Source: Sorghum bicolor
Lineage: Eukaryota > Streptophyta > Magnoliopsida > Poales > Poaceae
Assembly: GCF_000003195.3 (NCBI RefSeq)
Contig: NC_012878.2
Location: 16,361,262 to 16,425,261, forward strand
DNA length: 64,000 bases
Direction of reading: 5' to 3'
Shown: one piece after another, positions 41,633 through 53,208 of the stretch
Layout: each line of letters opens with the position of its first letter
How positions within the stretch are numbered: position 1 is the stretch's first letter
Program-made: the position numbers and the translations under genes
Notes under the pieces: generated by a model
Told to the model about the DNA's origin: nothing
Database searches by the model: none
What the model saw: only the letters and a program-made list of their open reading frames with translations

Positions 41633-44600
41633 ATGGCGAAGAGCGACGCCAATAAGAGGGCCGAGTTGATGGCCAAGGAGTGGAAGAAGTCCCGCAGCAC
41701 CGCCAAGTCTCTTGGCGACCTCGTCGATATGGGGCTTCTGCACGGCCCAGAGCTCGGCGGCTGGAGAGCGCCGGAACGAGAGAGCTTCCCCGACCCCCGT
41801 GCCGGTGAGATCGTGGTGTTCGAAGACTTCGTTAAGAGGGGTTTTGGGATTCCTGTTCATCCTTTTCTTCAGGGTCTACTTCTTTATTATGAGATTGGGA
41901 TTTGCAATCTGCACCCGAACTCAATCCTTCTTATTTCTACTTTTATCCATTTGTGCGAAGCCTATGTTGGCATAGAGCCGCACTTCGACCTTTTCCGCTA
42001 TCTTTTTTGTTTAATAAAGAAGGGAGCAGTTGGAGGCTCCAAGGTTGCTGGTGGAGTATACCTCAACCTTCGCGATGGAATGAAAAACCGCTACCTGCAC
42101 TGTCCATGGAACACTTCCCTGACCGAATGGTACAGGAAGTGGTTCTACCTCAGGGAGGAACCGGGCAGCTCCACGTTCTGCGACGTGGGATATATCCCTG
42201 AGAAGAGGGTGAGCTGGACCGACCGCCCAGAGTTCGACGGTCAAGTGGCGGACCTCATGAAGCTGATCGACTAGTCGCGCCTGGACGGGCTTGGCGTGGT
42301 CGGCAACTTCATTTGTCGTCGGGTGATGCCCTGCTAGAAGAGGGTGCACTCGGCGTACGAGTACGCCGGAAGCCTAGACCCGACCAGGATGCGACCTGAA
42401 GTCTTGGAGAAGGCGGAGGTGCAGCAGCTGTTGAACGAGCTGTTCAACTTCGCGGATGGGGGCTTCGTCCGTGGCAGTGATCGGGTGCAAGCCTTCAAGT
42501 TGGGGCGACCAGCACCTAAGGTATCTTACTGATTATTTTTCCTTAGCATTCGTTATTGTCTACTGCTGACTTATTTTTGCTACTCCTTGCAGATCGGAGA
42601 TGTGGATCGGTGCGCGGTGTATGTGTCACTTGCACCCGGGATGGAAAATCCTGCGGGGGAGGAGCCGCCAGAGGAGGACGCTCGGTGTACTCAGTACACC
42701 AGCAGCGAGGAGGACCAGGCCCATCCCATCTCGACCACCAAGGAGAGAGTGGCGGGGAAAAGGCCAATGGCGGTGGATCCTTCGCCTGCGGCGACGCTGC
42801 CAGCGGAGAGCAGCCAAGCACCGAAGCGCCGTCGGCTCGTCCGGATTACCGACGACGATGACGAGGAGGAGGAAGCCGCACCGTCGCTAGTCCGACGGCC
42901 TCGTAGCCGTCTGGACAGTGCGCCGGCCACCACTGGTCGGGTGGCTAGCGATCCTCCTTCGCCGCGCGTTACAGAGACGGGAGCCCAAGCGCCAACCGGT
43001 CGGGCTCGGAGGAGGTTCACCGCGACCCACCGTCGATCGGATCTGTAAGTGTTCGACTTACGTATTTTGGCGTTTTTTTTTGCTGAAAATGCTGCTTTGA
43101 TTTTTAGCGCGGCGTCGGATGTCAACCCCGACCACGCCGCCGGACAAAGGGTGGCCGAGCCTGCTTGCGCTGCTGAAGACGCGGCGCCGCAGACCACAGA
43201 TCAGCCTGCGGCGGCAGCTGCTGCTACAGGCATCGAGGGAGAGTCTGCCCCGGCGAGTGCCGCGGCGAGCACTCCGCCGAGGGATGGGGAGGCAGGAAGG
43301 ACCGCTCCCCCGAGTAGCGTCGCGGAAGGGGAAGATAGAGCACCAACCCCTCCCCCTGCCGAAGAGAGGAGGGTCCCAACGCCACCCCGGGCAGGGGCCT
43401 CTTCGTCCGCAGGCGCCCCGGGCCTGGCCCAGGGGCCGGTGATGCCTTCGACCACGACTGGTGGCGGTGCAGCGAACGAGGAAGCCCGGGCATCCTCCGA
43501 CGACGAGGTGGAGGAAATTGAAGGTCGCCCCCGTGATGGCCGCCAGCACGTGTATGTGTGGCGCCAACGCGGGGACCACTTCATCGGGCATGAAGAGCTC
43601 GCGGAGACGGAGGAGGCCGACAGAGTGGAGCGCGCGGCCAAGCGACTCGTGGATGAAGTCAATGTAAGTGATCCTTAGCGCTGTTCGACACTTGTTATGT
43701 TGTATTGTTGGGTCGACACATGTTTTTCATGTAGGGCGCAATGAAAACGGCGAAGTACCGAAAGAGGTGCTTCGACCAAATAGAAGGTATTGTGGCCGAG
43801 AATAAGGCCCTGTCCGCAGAGGTGGACCGTCTGCGGTCGGAGATTGGGGAGAAAGTAGCCGAGAAGAGCGCTCAGGAAGAGCACTGTCTCGAGCTTACCC
43901 GACGCTTAGCCGACCAGTATCGGCTGCGAGAAAGTTAGTCTCGTACTTTTAGGCGGCTGTATGTGACCGCGTTATTTGAATTTGCTGATCTGGGAATTAT
44001 TCGTGCAGACATGGAGGAGGAGGTCGCGCGCCTTCGGTAGGAGAAAGAGCAGCTCAGCCAAGAGCTTGCCGGGGCACTGGAGGACGGACGCCGAGCAGAG
44101 GAGGAGCTGAGCCGGAAGGACCGGGAGTTGTCTGGTAATACGCACCGCCTCCGTTATTCGTCGTTTATCGCTCTTTTATTTTTGATACACTGAATCTAAC
44201 ATCTTGCTTGACTTGCAGTGCTCAAGGTGAACGCCAAGAAGCACCTGGACGAGCTGGTCAGGGACCGGGACTCCTGGAAGGTCAATTGTTGTAAGATCTG
44301 GAAAGGAGTGTCCCCGGTCCTAGACTTGATCAGCCCCGAGCTCCCGGAGAGCCATCCCCGCGCACCGAAATTGACGCCAGTTGAAAAGGCGCAACGGGCG
44401 TGGGACTGGCTTCAGCAGTTCGTGAAGGACGCTGGGGAGTTTGCTGGTGCGCACATCCTTAGCATGGTGCACGCCCACTACCCCCTGGTCGATTTGACCA
44501 GGCTGGAGAAGGGGTACCCCAAGGAGGTCGGCCCGCAGGAGGCGGACGAGCTTCGGGGTGGTCTGCTGGACTTGTCGTCGACGGTGATCGGCGACATCAA

Positions 44601-44751
44601 CTTATGCGGAACGGCCACTCCCCCCGACCAGCCAGGTTCAGACAGGTCGGCCAGGGAGCTGTCGGGCGCGTCTATTGTGGGAGATGGGCGGTCGACGCCT
44701 GCAGTCTCGACCAGCCAGGCGCCGGTGGAACCGACCCCTTCGTCCGGGTAG
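41633..44751 (+). pseudogene. element E antisense ORF (gypsy-type putative transposase family), six exons
   Basis: The plus-strand gene model has exons 41633-42520, 42593-43044, 43108-43663, 43735-43933, 44009-44134 and 44219-44751, all GT-AG. Frame is kept across every junction for 917 codons. Exon 1 (ELMAKEWKKSRSTAKSLGDL onward) resembles the plant domain labelled putative gypsy-type transposase, which is found antisense in Tat-lineage elements; despite the name no transposase activity is shown. Exons 2-3 are acidic and low-complexity with a PKRRR run. Exons 4-5 are coiled coil. A poly(A) signal AATAAA lies at 44864-44869. TAG codons at 42272-42274, 42335-42337 and 44038-44040 all fit CAG-to-TAG. 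Function unknown. Confidence 0.82.
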
Positions 44752-45083
44752 CAAGGCCAGGCGGGTGATCAGCCCGAGTAGTAGGCCAGTAGGATAGCCT
44801 GTAGGAGTAGACTAGTGTCCGCCCGTCAGGGTGTTTATTGTAAACTTTGTATGTAAAGTTTGTAATAAAGTTTTGAATTCGTCATGACTACTATTTTGAG
44901 CGTTGTGAAGTTGTCGGAGTGACGTGTCACTGTGTTTGATTCATGGTCGTTAAGATTTTCCTTCGCAGATGATATTGTTGTTCTTCACCGAAAACTCTGC
45001 GTGTAAACAAAGTATAGCCAAAAAAAAGAAAAACTTTTATTACTGCCAACTATAAGAGACTTACAAGCAAAAGTTACTGGAAC
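44752..45083. other. intergenic stretch between antisense ORF and element E pol
   Basis: The two genes converge here. It contains the antisense ORF's poly(A) signal (44864-44869) and nothing else I can identify. Confidence 0.6.
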
Positions 45084-48000
45084 TTATGGATAAAATCGGC
45101 GCAGTTTGTCTATGTGCCAAGAGTTAGGCACGCGTGTTCCGTCTGGATACGCCAATCTGTAGGATGTAGGTCGTGTGACTTCGGCGACCACAAAAGGTCC
45201 CTCCCAAGGAGTGGATAGCTTGTGCATTCCTTCCTGGCTTGTTTTCCACCTGAGTACCAGATCGCCGACCACGAAAGAACGGTCCTTTATGTTCCTGTTA
45301 TGGTACCGCCGGACTGCCGCAAGATACTTTGCTGTTCGGAGACAAGAATTCAGATGCTTTTCCTCCATGCAGTTGATTTTGAGTTCTCTGGCATTGTCGG
45401 TGGTTGACTGGTCGAAATTTTCAATCCTAGGAGAACTAAAGGTTATGTCAGATGGTAGGACTGCCTCGGCGCCGTAGACCATGAAGTAGGGTGACACTCC
45501 CGTGTTCCGACTAGTCTGGGTTCGGAGGCCCCAGACCACAGCTGGTAACTCTTTCATCCATCGACCAGGTGCTTTGTCATTCTCGGTGTACAGCCTTTTC
45601 TTGAGGGCGTCAATGATCATTCCGTTCGCACGCTCGACCTGACCATTTGCCCGTGGGTGTGCTACTGACACGTATTTTATGACTATGCCCCTGTCATCGC
45701 AGAAGTCCCAAAATGCAGTGCCAGTAAACTGAGTACCCAGGTCGGTGATTATGCTGTTCGGGATCCCGAATCTGTGTATGATTTGACTGAGGAATTCCAC
45801 AGCCTTCTCAGAGGTCGCTTTTACCAGTGGCATGTATTCGATCCATTTTGAGAACTTGTCGATTAATACAAAGACGAACTTGAAGTTACCAGGGGCCGGT
45901 TTAAATGGCCCGATCATGTCGAGTCCCCAGCAGGCAAATGGCCAGGATGACGGGATAGTTTGAATCTCGTGAGCAGGTACGTGGGTCCTTTTAGTGAAGA
46001 ACTGGCACCCCTCACAGTGTCGGACCAGTTTTTCGGCGTCGTTGACCGCGGTTGGCCAATAAAATCCTGCTCGGAAAGCTTTACCGACCAGCGTTCTGGA
46101 TGCAGCGTGGTTGCCGCAGGATCCGGCATGTATGTCTTCGAGGAGTTTGATGCCATCATCTTGAGATATGCACTTGAGTAGTACCTCGGAGCTTGCATTT
46201 TTTCGCATGAGTTTGCCATCCACCAGTATGTAATTCTTTGATCGTCGAATGAGGCGTTCATTCTCTGTTTTGTCATGAAAACCCGTACCATCCGATATAT
46301 ACTTGATGAACGGGGCACGCCAGTCACGACCACTGGTTGTCGGAGTGGCATCGTCTATGAGCATGGTTTCCGTGGGTTGCTTTTCGACCAGGCCAGAGCC
46401 CAGGCTTGGCTCATGGATGTCCTGGACGAAAACACCCCGCGGGATCGGGGCCCGAGATGACCCTAACTTCGACAACGCATCAGCTGCCTGGTTCTTATCC
46501 CGGACCACGTGGATGTACTCTATGCCGTAGAAGTTGGTTTCCCATTTGCGAATTTCTTTGCAGTAGAGATCCATCTTCTCGTGGGTCGCATCCCACTCCT
46601 TGTTGAGCTGGTTGATAACTAAAGCAGAGTCGCCATAGACATAGAGGCGTTTGACTCCCAGCTCAACGGCTAGCCTTATGCCATGCAGGCATGCTTCGTA
46701 TTCGGCGACGTTGTTTGATGCCGGGAAAAGGATCCTAAGGACGTAACGCAGTTTGTCCTTGTTAGGTGATACGAAGAGTATCCCAGCGCCGGCGCCGTTG
46801 ATGTTCAAGGACCCGTCAAAAAACATTGACCAGTGGTCGGAGACGTCGGGAACGGGAGGCTCGTTGAGATCCGTCCATTCAGCAATGAAATCGACCAGGG
46901 CCTGAGACTTGACTGTGGTGCGGCTCTGGAATTCTAGGGAAAATGGGCATAACTCCATCACCCATTTTACAATTCTGCCGTTGGCATCTTTATTGCGCAG
47001 AATGTCCCCAAGAGGAAAACTGGTGGTTACCAAGACTCGATGGCCGTCAAAGTAGTGCTTCAGCTTCCTTGATGTTATCAGAATAGCGTACATGAGCTTC
47101 TGTATTTGTGGATACCTGGCCTTGGATTCGTTTAGGACTTCGCTTATGAAGTAAACGGGTCTCTGGACCTTGTAGACGTGACCTAGCTCATCTCGCTCGA
47201 CCACTATTGCCATGGAGACAACCCTGTCGGTTGCTACAATGTAAAGGAGTAGGTCTTCATTGGGCTGAGGTGCTGTAAGAACAGGCGGGGAAGTGAGGAA
47301 AGCCTTAAGCTGGGTGAACGCAGCGTCGGCTTCCTCTGTCCAGGAGAACTTTTCCGACGCCTTCAAGAGTTTGAAGAAATGGAGGCCTTTTTCTCCTAGT
47401 CTTGAGATGAAACGGCTGAGCGCGGCCATACACCCGGTGAGCTTTTGAATGTCTTTGACATTTTTAGGTGGTCGCATGTCAAGTACTGCTTTTACTTTTG
47501 AGGGATTCGGCCATATGCCGTCGCGACTGACAACGTTGCCGAGCAGTAGACCAGAAGGAACGCCGAAGATGCACTTCTTGGGGTTAAGCTTCCACTTGTA
47601 TCTATTAAGCGCCTTAAAGGTTCGGTCTAGGTTGTCGATTAGGGTGCTTGCATCTCTTGTTTTGACGACCACGTCATCGACATAGGCCTCGAAGAGGTCA
47701 TCACAAATCTCGTCGTGGAGGCATTGCTGGATGGCCCGTTGATAGGTGGCTCCGGCGTTTTTGAGTCCGAATGACATGGTCGTGTAGCAATATGCGCCGA
47801 AAGGAGTAATGAAAGATGTTTTTATCTGATCGTCCTCCTTTAGCGAGATCTGGTGATAGCCAGAGTAGCAGTTTAGAAAAGAGAGGAGTTCGCATCTGGC
47901 CGTTGAGTCGACCACCTCGTCGATGCGAGGGAGACCAAAAGGATCTTTAGGACAATGTTTATTGAGATCAGTGTAATCAACACACATTCTCCATTCATTA

Positions 48001-50240
48001 TTCTTTTTGCGTACAAGAACCGGATTGGCGAGCCAATCGGGGTGATACACTTCTTTTATGAATCCGGCTGCTAGAAGCCGCGTTATTTCTGTCCTAACAG
48101 CCTCCTTTTTGTCACGAGCGAACCGTCGCAGCTTTTGCTTGATTGGTCTTGCGGTCTTCAAGACATTTAAGGAGTGCTCGATCAGGTTTCGTGGGACGCC
48201 AGGCATGTCTGCGGGTTTCCATGCGAAAACGCTCACGTTGTCCTTTAGAAACCTGACGAGCGCGTCTTCCTATTTTGGATCCAGATTGGCCCCGATGAGG
48301 GCCGTCTTCTCGGGGCTGCCGTCGACCAGCTGCACTTCTTTGTATTCCTTGGATTTTGAGTTCTTTCTGGCAGTCTCCTGCTCGGGTAATGGGAGCTGGT
48401 CGGGAGGCAGCTGCGTGGCTTGGGTTGCTGTTTCTGCCATGCGGATTGAGAGGTCGATTGCCTCGGTAATCTTGAAGCTTTCCTCTTCGCAGGTATACGC
48501 GGTGTAGACGTTGCCTTTGACGGTTAGGACACCCTTCGCCATAGGCATTTTAAGGACCAGGTATGAGTAGTGCGGGACTGCCATGAACTTTGTCAACGAT
48601 GGTCGGCCCAGTATGGCGTGGTAGGTCCCGTCGAAGTCCGCGACCACAAAGTTGATGAACTCTGTGCGAAAGTGGTCGGGTGTGCCGAATTGGACAGGCA
48701 ATGTTATCTGTCCGAGGGGCACTGAACTCTGACCTGGCAAAACCCCCCAGAATTGAGCATCGTAGGGTTTTAGTTGTGCAGGAGATATTTTGAGGGCGGG
48801 CAGACTGTTGCGGAAGAGGATGTCGATGGAGCTTCCCCCGTCCACGAGCACGCGCTCGAATCTGATGCTGTTGATGCAAGGGTCCAGGATCAGAGGGAAA
48901 CGACCTGGCTCTGGGATAGCGGCCCACTGATCCTTCCTGCCGAATGAGATCTCCCTGTGTGACCATGGGGGAAATTTTGGGTCTGTGATCAGCCCGTCCG
49001 TGCTGTCTATGTTGAGGCAGGCTCTCTTTAATAGCTTTCTCTCTCGCTTAGATTCGATGGAGACCTTTCCCCCGAAGATGGAGTGGACCACGTCAGTGGG
49101 GCTGACGTATTGGTGTCAGGGGTCCCTATCTTGGTCCTCGTCCTCGTCTTCATGGTCGTGCCCGTCTCGCTTGCCAGTTTTCTTGGTGGAGTCGTCTTGG
49201 GCGGCCCACAGTGTGTAGATGCTTTTGAGGACGCGACACTCCTCCATGGTATGGTTAGACTTTGGATGCAGTTGGCACGGTCCCTTCAACGTTTTGTTGT
49301 AGTCTTCTTGGTAGTCCCGCCGCCCGTTGGGACGTTTGACCGTATTCACTTCATGGTCGTAGTCGCGGGGGCGTTTTCCTCGGAAATCGTCGCGATTGTC
49401 GCGGCGCTGATCCCAACCTTCTCTGTGATCGCGGTTGTTGGGGCGGCGGTGGTTGCTGTTGTCATAGTGACCGCGACCGTCATCTCGCCGGGAAGGCTGG
49501 TCGGGACCTCTCGCATCGTCTCGGATTAGTTTCTCTACGTCGTCGGCATCGGCGTAATTTTTAGCCGTGGCGAGGAGCTCCGCCACCGTTGTTGGCCGTT
49601 TGCGCAACAGCTTGTTCCCCAGCGCTTCATGGAAACGCAAGCCCTTGATGAAGGTAGAGATGGCCTCGTCGTGGGAAATCTTTGGGATCTTAAGGCGCAT
49701 ATCCGAGAATCGTCGGATGTAATCGCGCAGAGGTTCATTCTTCCTATCCCTTATCCTTTCGAGGTCATACTTGTTTCCAGGCTGCTCGCATGTGGCGATG
49801 AAGTTGTCGATGAAAGCCTGGCGTAGCTCTTCCCAAGAGTCGAAGGAGTCCTCGGGCAAGCCAAGGAGCCACTGATGACCAGCCTGGTCGAGGACTACAG
49901 GGAAGTAGTTGGCCATGACGTGCTCATCTCCCGCTGCTGATCGGACGGCAATTTCATAGAGAGTGATCCAGTTCTCTGGATTTTCCTTGCCGTCGTATTT
50001 TTTAAGTTTTTTGAGCTTGAAATTGCGGGGCCACACGACCTGGCGGAGGTGTGAGGAGAACTGTCTTAGGCCCGGGGGGCCGTGCGTTGCATCGTACTCG
50101 ATACGGCGCAGGTTTTCGTGGACTGCTCTCTCTGTGGCGCGCCTGTTGATGCGGTCCCGGGCATCTTTGGGAGGGATGTTGTATCGGAGATCCCTGTGCT
50201 GGTTTACTTCTTGACCGCACCTGCGGTTCTGCTCGCGGTG
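45084..50240 (-). pseudogene. gag-pol: element E gag C-terminal part and pol
   Basis: From 50240 downward: retrotransposon gag domain (PENWITLYEIAVRSAAGDEH), a zinc-knuckle-like CQLHPKSNHTMEEC, a protease with DGGSS (about 48830), RT with YVDD, a first and degenerate RNase H, then a second RNase H (FDGSLNINGAGAG, AEYEA, YGDSA). Integrase follows, with its H-H-C-C cluster, two core aspartates and the NGQVERANG glutamate. The double RNase H is characteristic of the Tat lineage. Stops TGA 49116-49118 and TAG 48270-48272 fit C-to-T changes. The final 1050-codon block (48236-45084) is open. The N-terminal gag is at 60009-61035. Confidence 0.92.
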
Positions 50241-50245
50241 ACCGT
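50241..50245. repeat. target-site duplication of element D, left copy
   Basis: ACCGT, identical to 60004-60008. Removing D and one copy restores E's reading frame. Confidence 0.95.
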
Positions 50246-51836
50246 TGTTGGCACTTCTTAACGCAACCACCAGATATCGGTGATGGCGCCAGAAATGCCT
50301 GGTGTGGTAACTCTATTAACTATTGGATAATTCCGCAAGCGCACAGAAGGTACCGCTGTAGCACTTCACCCGGGAGTATTCCAAGGTATCGTAATGTATA
50401 TTTTCCCAAGGGAAAGCAATAGCTAGAAATGCTTGTAAGAAAAGAGATCCTATCTCAACTTAGTTACAACTAGTGCAGAGAGGTGGTAACGAAAGGTGAA
50501 GGAAGGGATGATGATGATCCAGAGATAATCGAAAAGGATAACTACAAGATAACTAGAGTAGAGTAGCTAGGTGGGAGGACAACGAGTGAGTACAGGTTCC
50601 TAGGATATCTAATTCTACTCTCGTGAACTAATCTTAATCAAATAGCAGAGACACACTAGATTGATACCTTACTAATGGCTGCCAGGGATAGCCGAGCTGG
50701 TAAGACGCTTAAAAGGTTTTTTCACCTAACCCCTTACCGAAAGCGACTATTGGGCTTATGGACGCCTTATCTTTTAAGAACTAGCTCGTACGTGAGGAGA
50801 ACCTAATGCCGCCCACGATCTGTCACCTACTAGGGAGTGCGCCCCTACTTTCCGTCCGAGCCAGCGACACCCAAAGGCAAGACCTAGCCTAAGCACCACG
50901 CTTACGCTAACTCTCACTACTCTAGCTACGATCAAACAACTATAGCACCTTGCTAAAGGCGATGGGAAACAGCCACGAGCTTGTTACAGGATCACAATCT
51001 AATATGTAACTACTAAAGGACAAGATAGAACACTACAATACTATTGCAAGAATAATATTGCACAAAGTAATACTTAGAAAAGTAGAAAGAGAATATATTA
51101 AGAAAACAAGTCTTACAGGAGAAAAGATACAAGAGCTATACCAGACTCTCCAGAAGACGACTCCGGAGACCCCGAGCTTCGCTTGACTCAACTCTAACTC
51201 CCACACTAGACTACTACTACTACTACTCACTTGTATCTAGCTTGGATACTTGAACCTTGAATTCATCATGCCCTGGAAGGGTGAAATCAGCCTCTATTTA
51301 TAGGGAGAGGTGGAGTAGGGGCTACTCCACCGCCACGTCATCGATCCGTGTGATCATGCCTCTCCACCCTTGGATCAAACCGACTTCACAACCGCCATTT
51401 GATCAACGGCCGGGGCAAACCAACACGTGAGACATGTGGGGAAGGTCGGTGGGAGGCCACCGACCCTGAAACCGCCTTACATGTGGGGTCAGGCGACCTC
51501 ACTCCTGACCACCTGGGCCCACCAGCAGTGTCCACAATGGTCCCTTATGTCGGTGGAGTAGGTGGCACACCTGGGTCCCACCAAAGAGGGGTCGGGCGAC
51601 CCCCTCCCTGTGGGCCCAGGGTGTCACCTGTTGTCCCCTCGATCTCCTCTTGATGATTCTGATGTTGGCTTTGTCAAATAATGTCTTGAATTTGTTGTTC
51701 CTGCATAAACAAGCTAAGAGTACAAGTGGAACTAGTTATGGATAAAATATGTTCATGTCATGTCATTTCCCTTTGCAACTGAGGCATGTTGACGGTGTTT
51801 TGTATGTGGATTTCTATGGTATATCCACCGTCAACA
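50246..51836 (-). repeat. element D 3' LTR
   Basis: TGTTGGCACTTC to CCACCGTCAACA. Tail hairpin at 50331-50348, fossil primer site at 50276-50299, TATA (minus TATAAATA) at 51295-51302, one intact palindrome GGGTCGGGCGACCC at 51589-51602 and a decayed one at about 51486-51499. The short ORFs (51033-51230, 51399-51653) recur in both LTRs without domains. Confidence 0.96.
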
Positions 51837-51850
51837 AGATCCCCCAAGCT
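51837..51850 (-). promoter_or_regulatory. polypurine tract of element D
   Basis: The minus strand reads AAGCTTGGGGGATCT directly before the 3' LTR. Confidence 0.8.
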
Positions 51851-51855
51851 TAACC

Positions 51856-51874
51856 TTTGCTCGTCCCGAGCAAA
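51856..51874 (-). promoter_or_regulatory. PPT-proximal hairpin, element D
   Basis: TTTGCTCGGGACGAGCAAA: perfect 8-bp stem, GGA loop. The core is identical to F's hairpin, but the outer four pairs differ and still pair. Confidence 0.65.
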
Positions 51875-53208
51875 CAATCAAACTTAGCCTCGGTGGATCA
51901 GGTATTGTTACTATGTTCACATTTCAAGAGTACCATGTGTACAACAAAGTTCTTCTCTTTGCATGAAAAATTTAGCTATGTAAACTTACCCATATTACCT
52001 TAGTCCCTTATGGGGCTTATGGCTTTTCCTTTGTCTTAGGTGGTTGAAAGACAGAACAGTTTGACTTGAGCACTAACTTTCTCATTCTTAGCAAGTTTCA
52101 TATCAGAGGTTTTGTGATATTTTCAAAAGAAAACTTAAATGTTCCTCATATGGTTCTCTCATGTCACTCAAATGGTGTATAATTCCTCACCAAGGCATAT
52201 GATAGAGTTGCCTTCTCTATTTCATCCTATTTCTAAAAGGCTTATGTGGAGCTTAAGGTAGGGATGAAAGGAGATAGCATACTTACTTTGCATGTGTTGC
52301 GAAGTCAAAGCTCGGATCCTTGAAGAGAAGTGTCATACTCCCAGATCAAGATGTGCAAGTGTGATATATGGTGGACTAGGTTGCTCCTTTATTTGCTACA
52401 CTCTCTCTACCTGTATATTGAGACATGGCTAGCATTTTCTTTTTCTTCGAGCTTTATGTGCTCAATATTTTTTTTTTGTGGACTTGCACATGTCCATCTT
52501 TTTATTTCATTTTGCCTAGGCTTTTGATGTCTCATTTACCAAATAATGCTTAGAGAGAGATATTCTAACATTTAGAGTATGGAGCAACCTATTTAGTGGA
52601 TGCGAAATACATGTGGTTGCGTACTTCCAGTGTAGAAGCAGCATATATATATGTGGTGTGTACGTGATCTTGATCTTAGGAGCATGAAAAGTCTCTTAAC
52701 AGGGGTCAACAAGACTTGGCGACACTCAACACAAAGCAAATAGCTTATGTGGAAAGGTTGCAATCATGTAAAGTAGATATAGCTGTGGTAGGAATTCATC
52801 ACCATTGAGGAACAATTAAGGTTTTGATCATTTTAAGAATAAATCTCTGATAATCATGCATGCTTAGAATAATATTATAGCAGCTCTTGTCTCACTATCT
52901 CATGTCCCACAACAACTTAGACTTAGTTCTAGCACTTGCAACCCACAAAGTTTTCAGGTTCATGGCAGTTTAAGTGAGCTAAGTGATCCATACTTGGAGA
53001 AATACTAAGTTGTATACTAGGTACTAGAGAAACATTAACAAGCAACTAGTCATCATTTCCATGAGGGATATAGACATACATGAAGCATATATGCTAAAGG
53101 GAAATGCTAATTTTTTTTTTAGAGCAAGAATGATAAAATGCATGGAAATAAATAGGATAGAATACTTACCTTGGTGGGGGAGAGGATCTCCCCCAAGCTT
53201 GTCCTTCC
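51875..53208 (-). other. element D non-coding 3' region
   Basis: AT-rich untranslated stretch. Contains the candidate structured block at 52420-52533. The plus-strand ORF at 52330-52527 shows no domain. Confidence 0.6.
52420..52533 (-). ncRNA. putative structured 3' UTR module, element D
   Basis: GAGACAT (52420-52426) and ATGTCTC (52527-52533) close a 114-nt block. It holds TGGAC...GTCCA and GAGC...GCTC inverted repeats and A-rich spacers. Position and layout match the blocks in A and B, but the sequence differs, so homology is uncertain. Confidence 0.4.

Noticed and set aside
42543..43662. Minus-strand ORFs opposite the antisense ORF exons of element E
   Set aside because: They are mirror frames of GC-rich low-complexity exons. 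Splice sites and codon phase support only the plus strand.
50688..50712. tRNA-like 5' half (GGGATAGCCGAGCTGGTAAG) with an A-box match in both D LTRs
   Set aside because: No anticodon arm, T arm or B box follows and no acceptor stem can be formed, so it is not a tRNA gene. At most it is a chance or relic A box.
52330..52527. Plus-strand ORF with hydrophobic run in element D 3' region
   Set aside because: Antisense to the element, AT-rich, overlapping the putative structured block. No counterpart in A or B.
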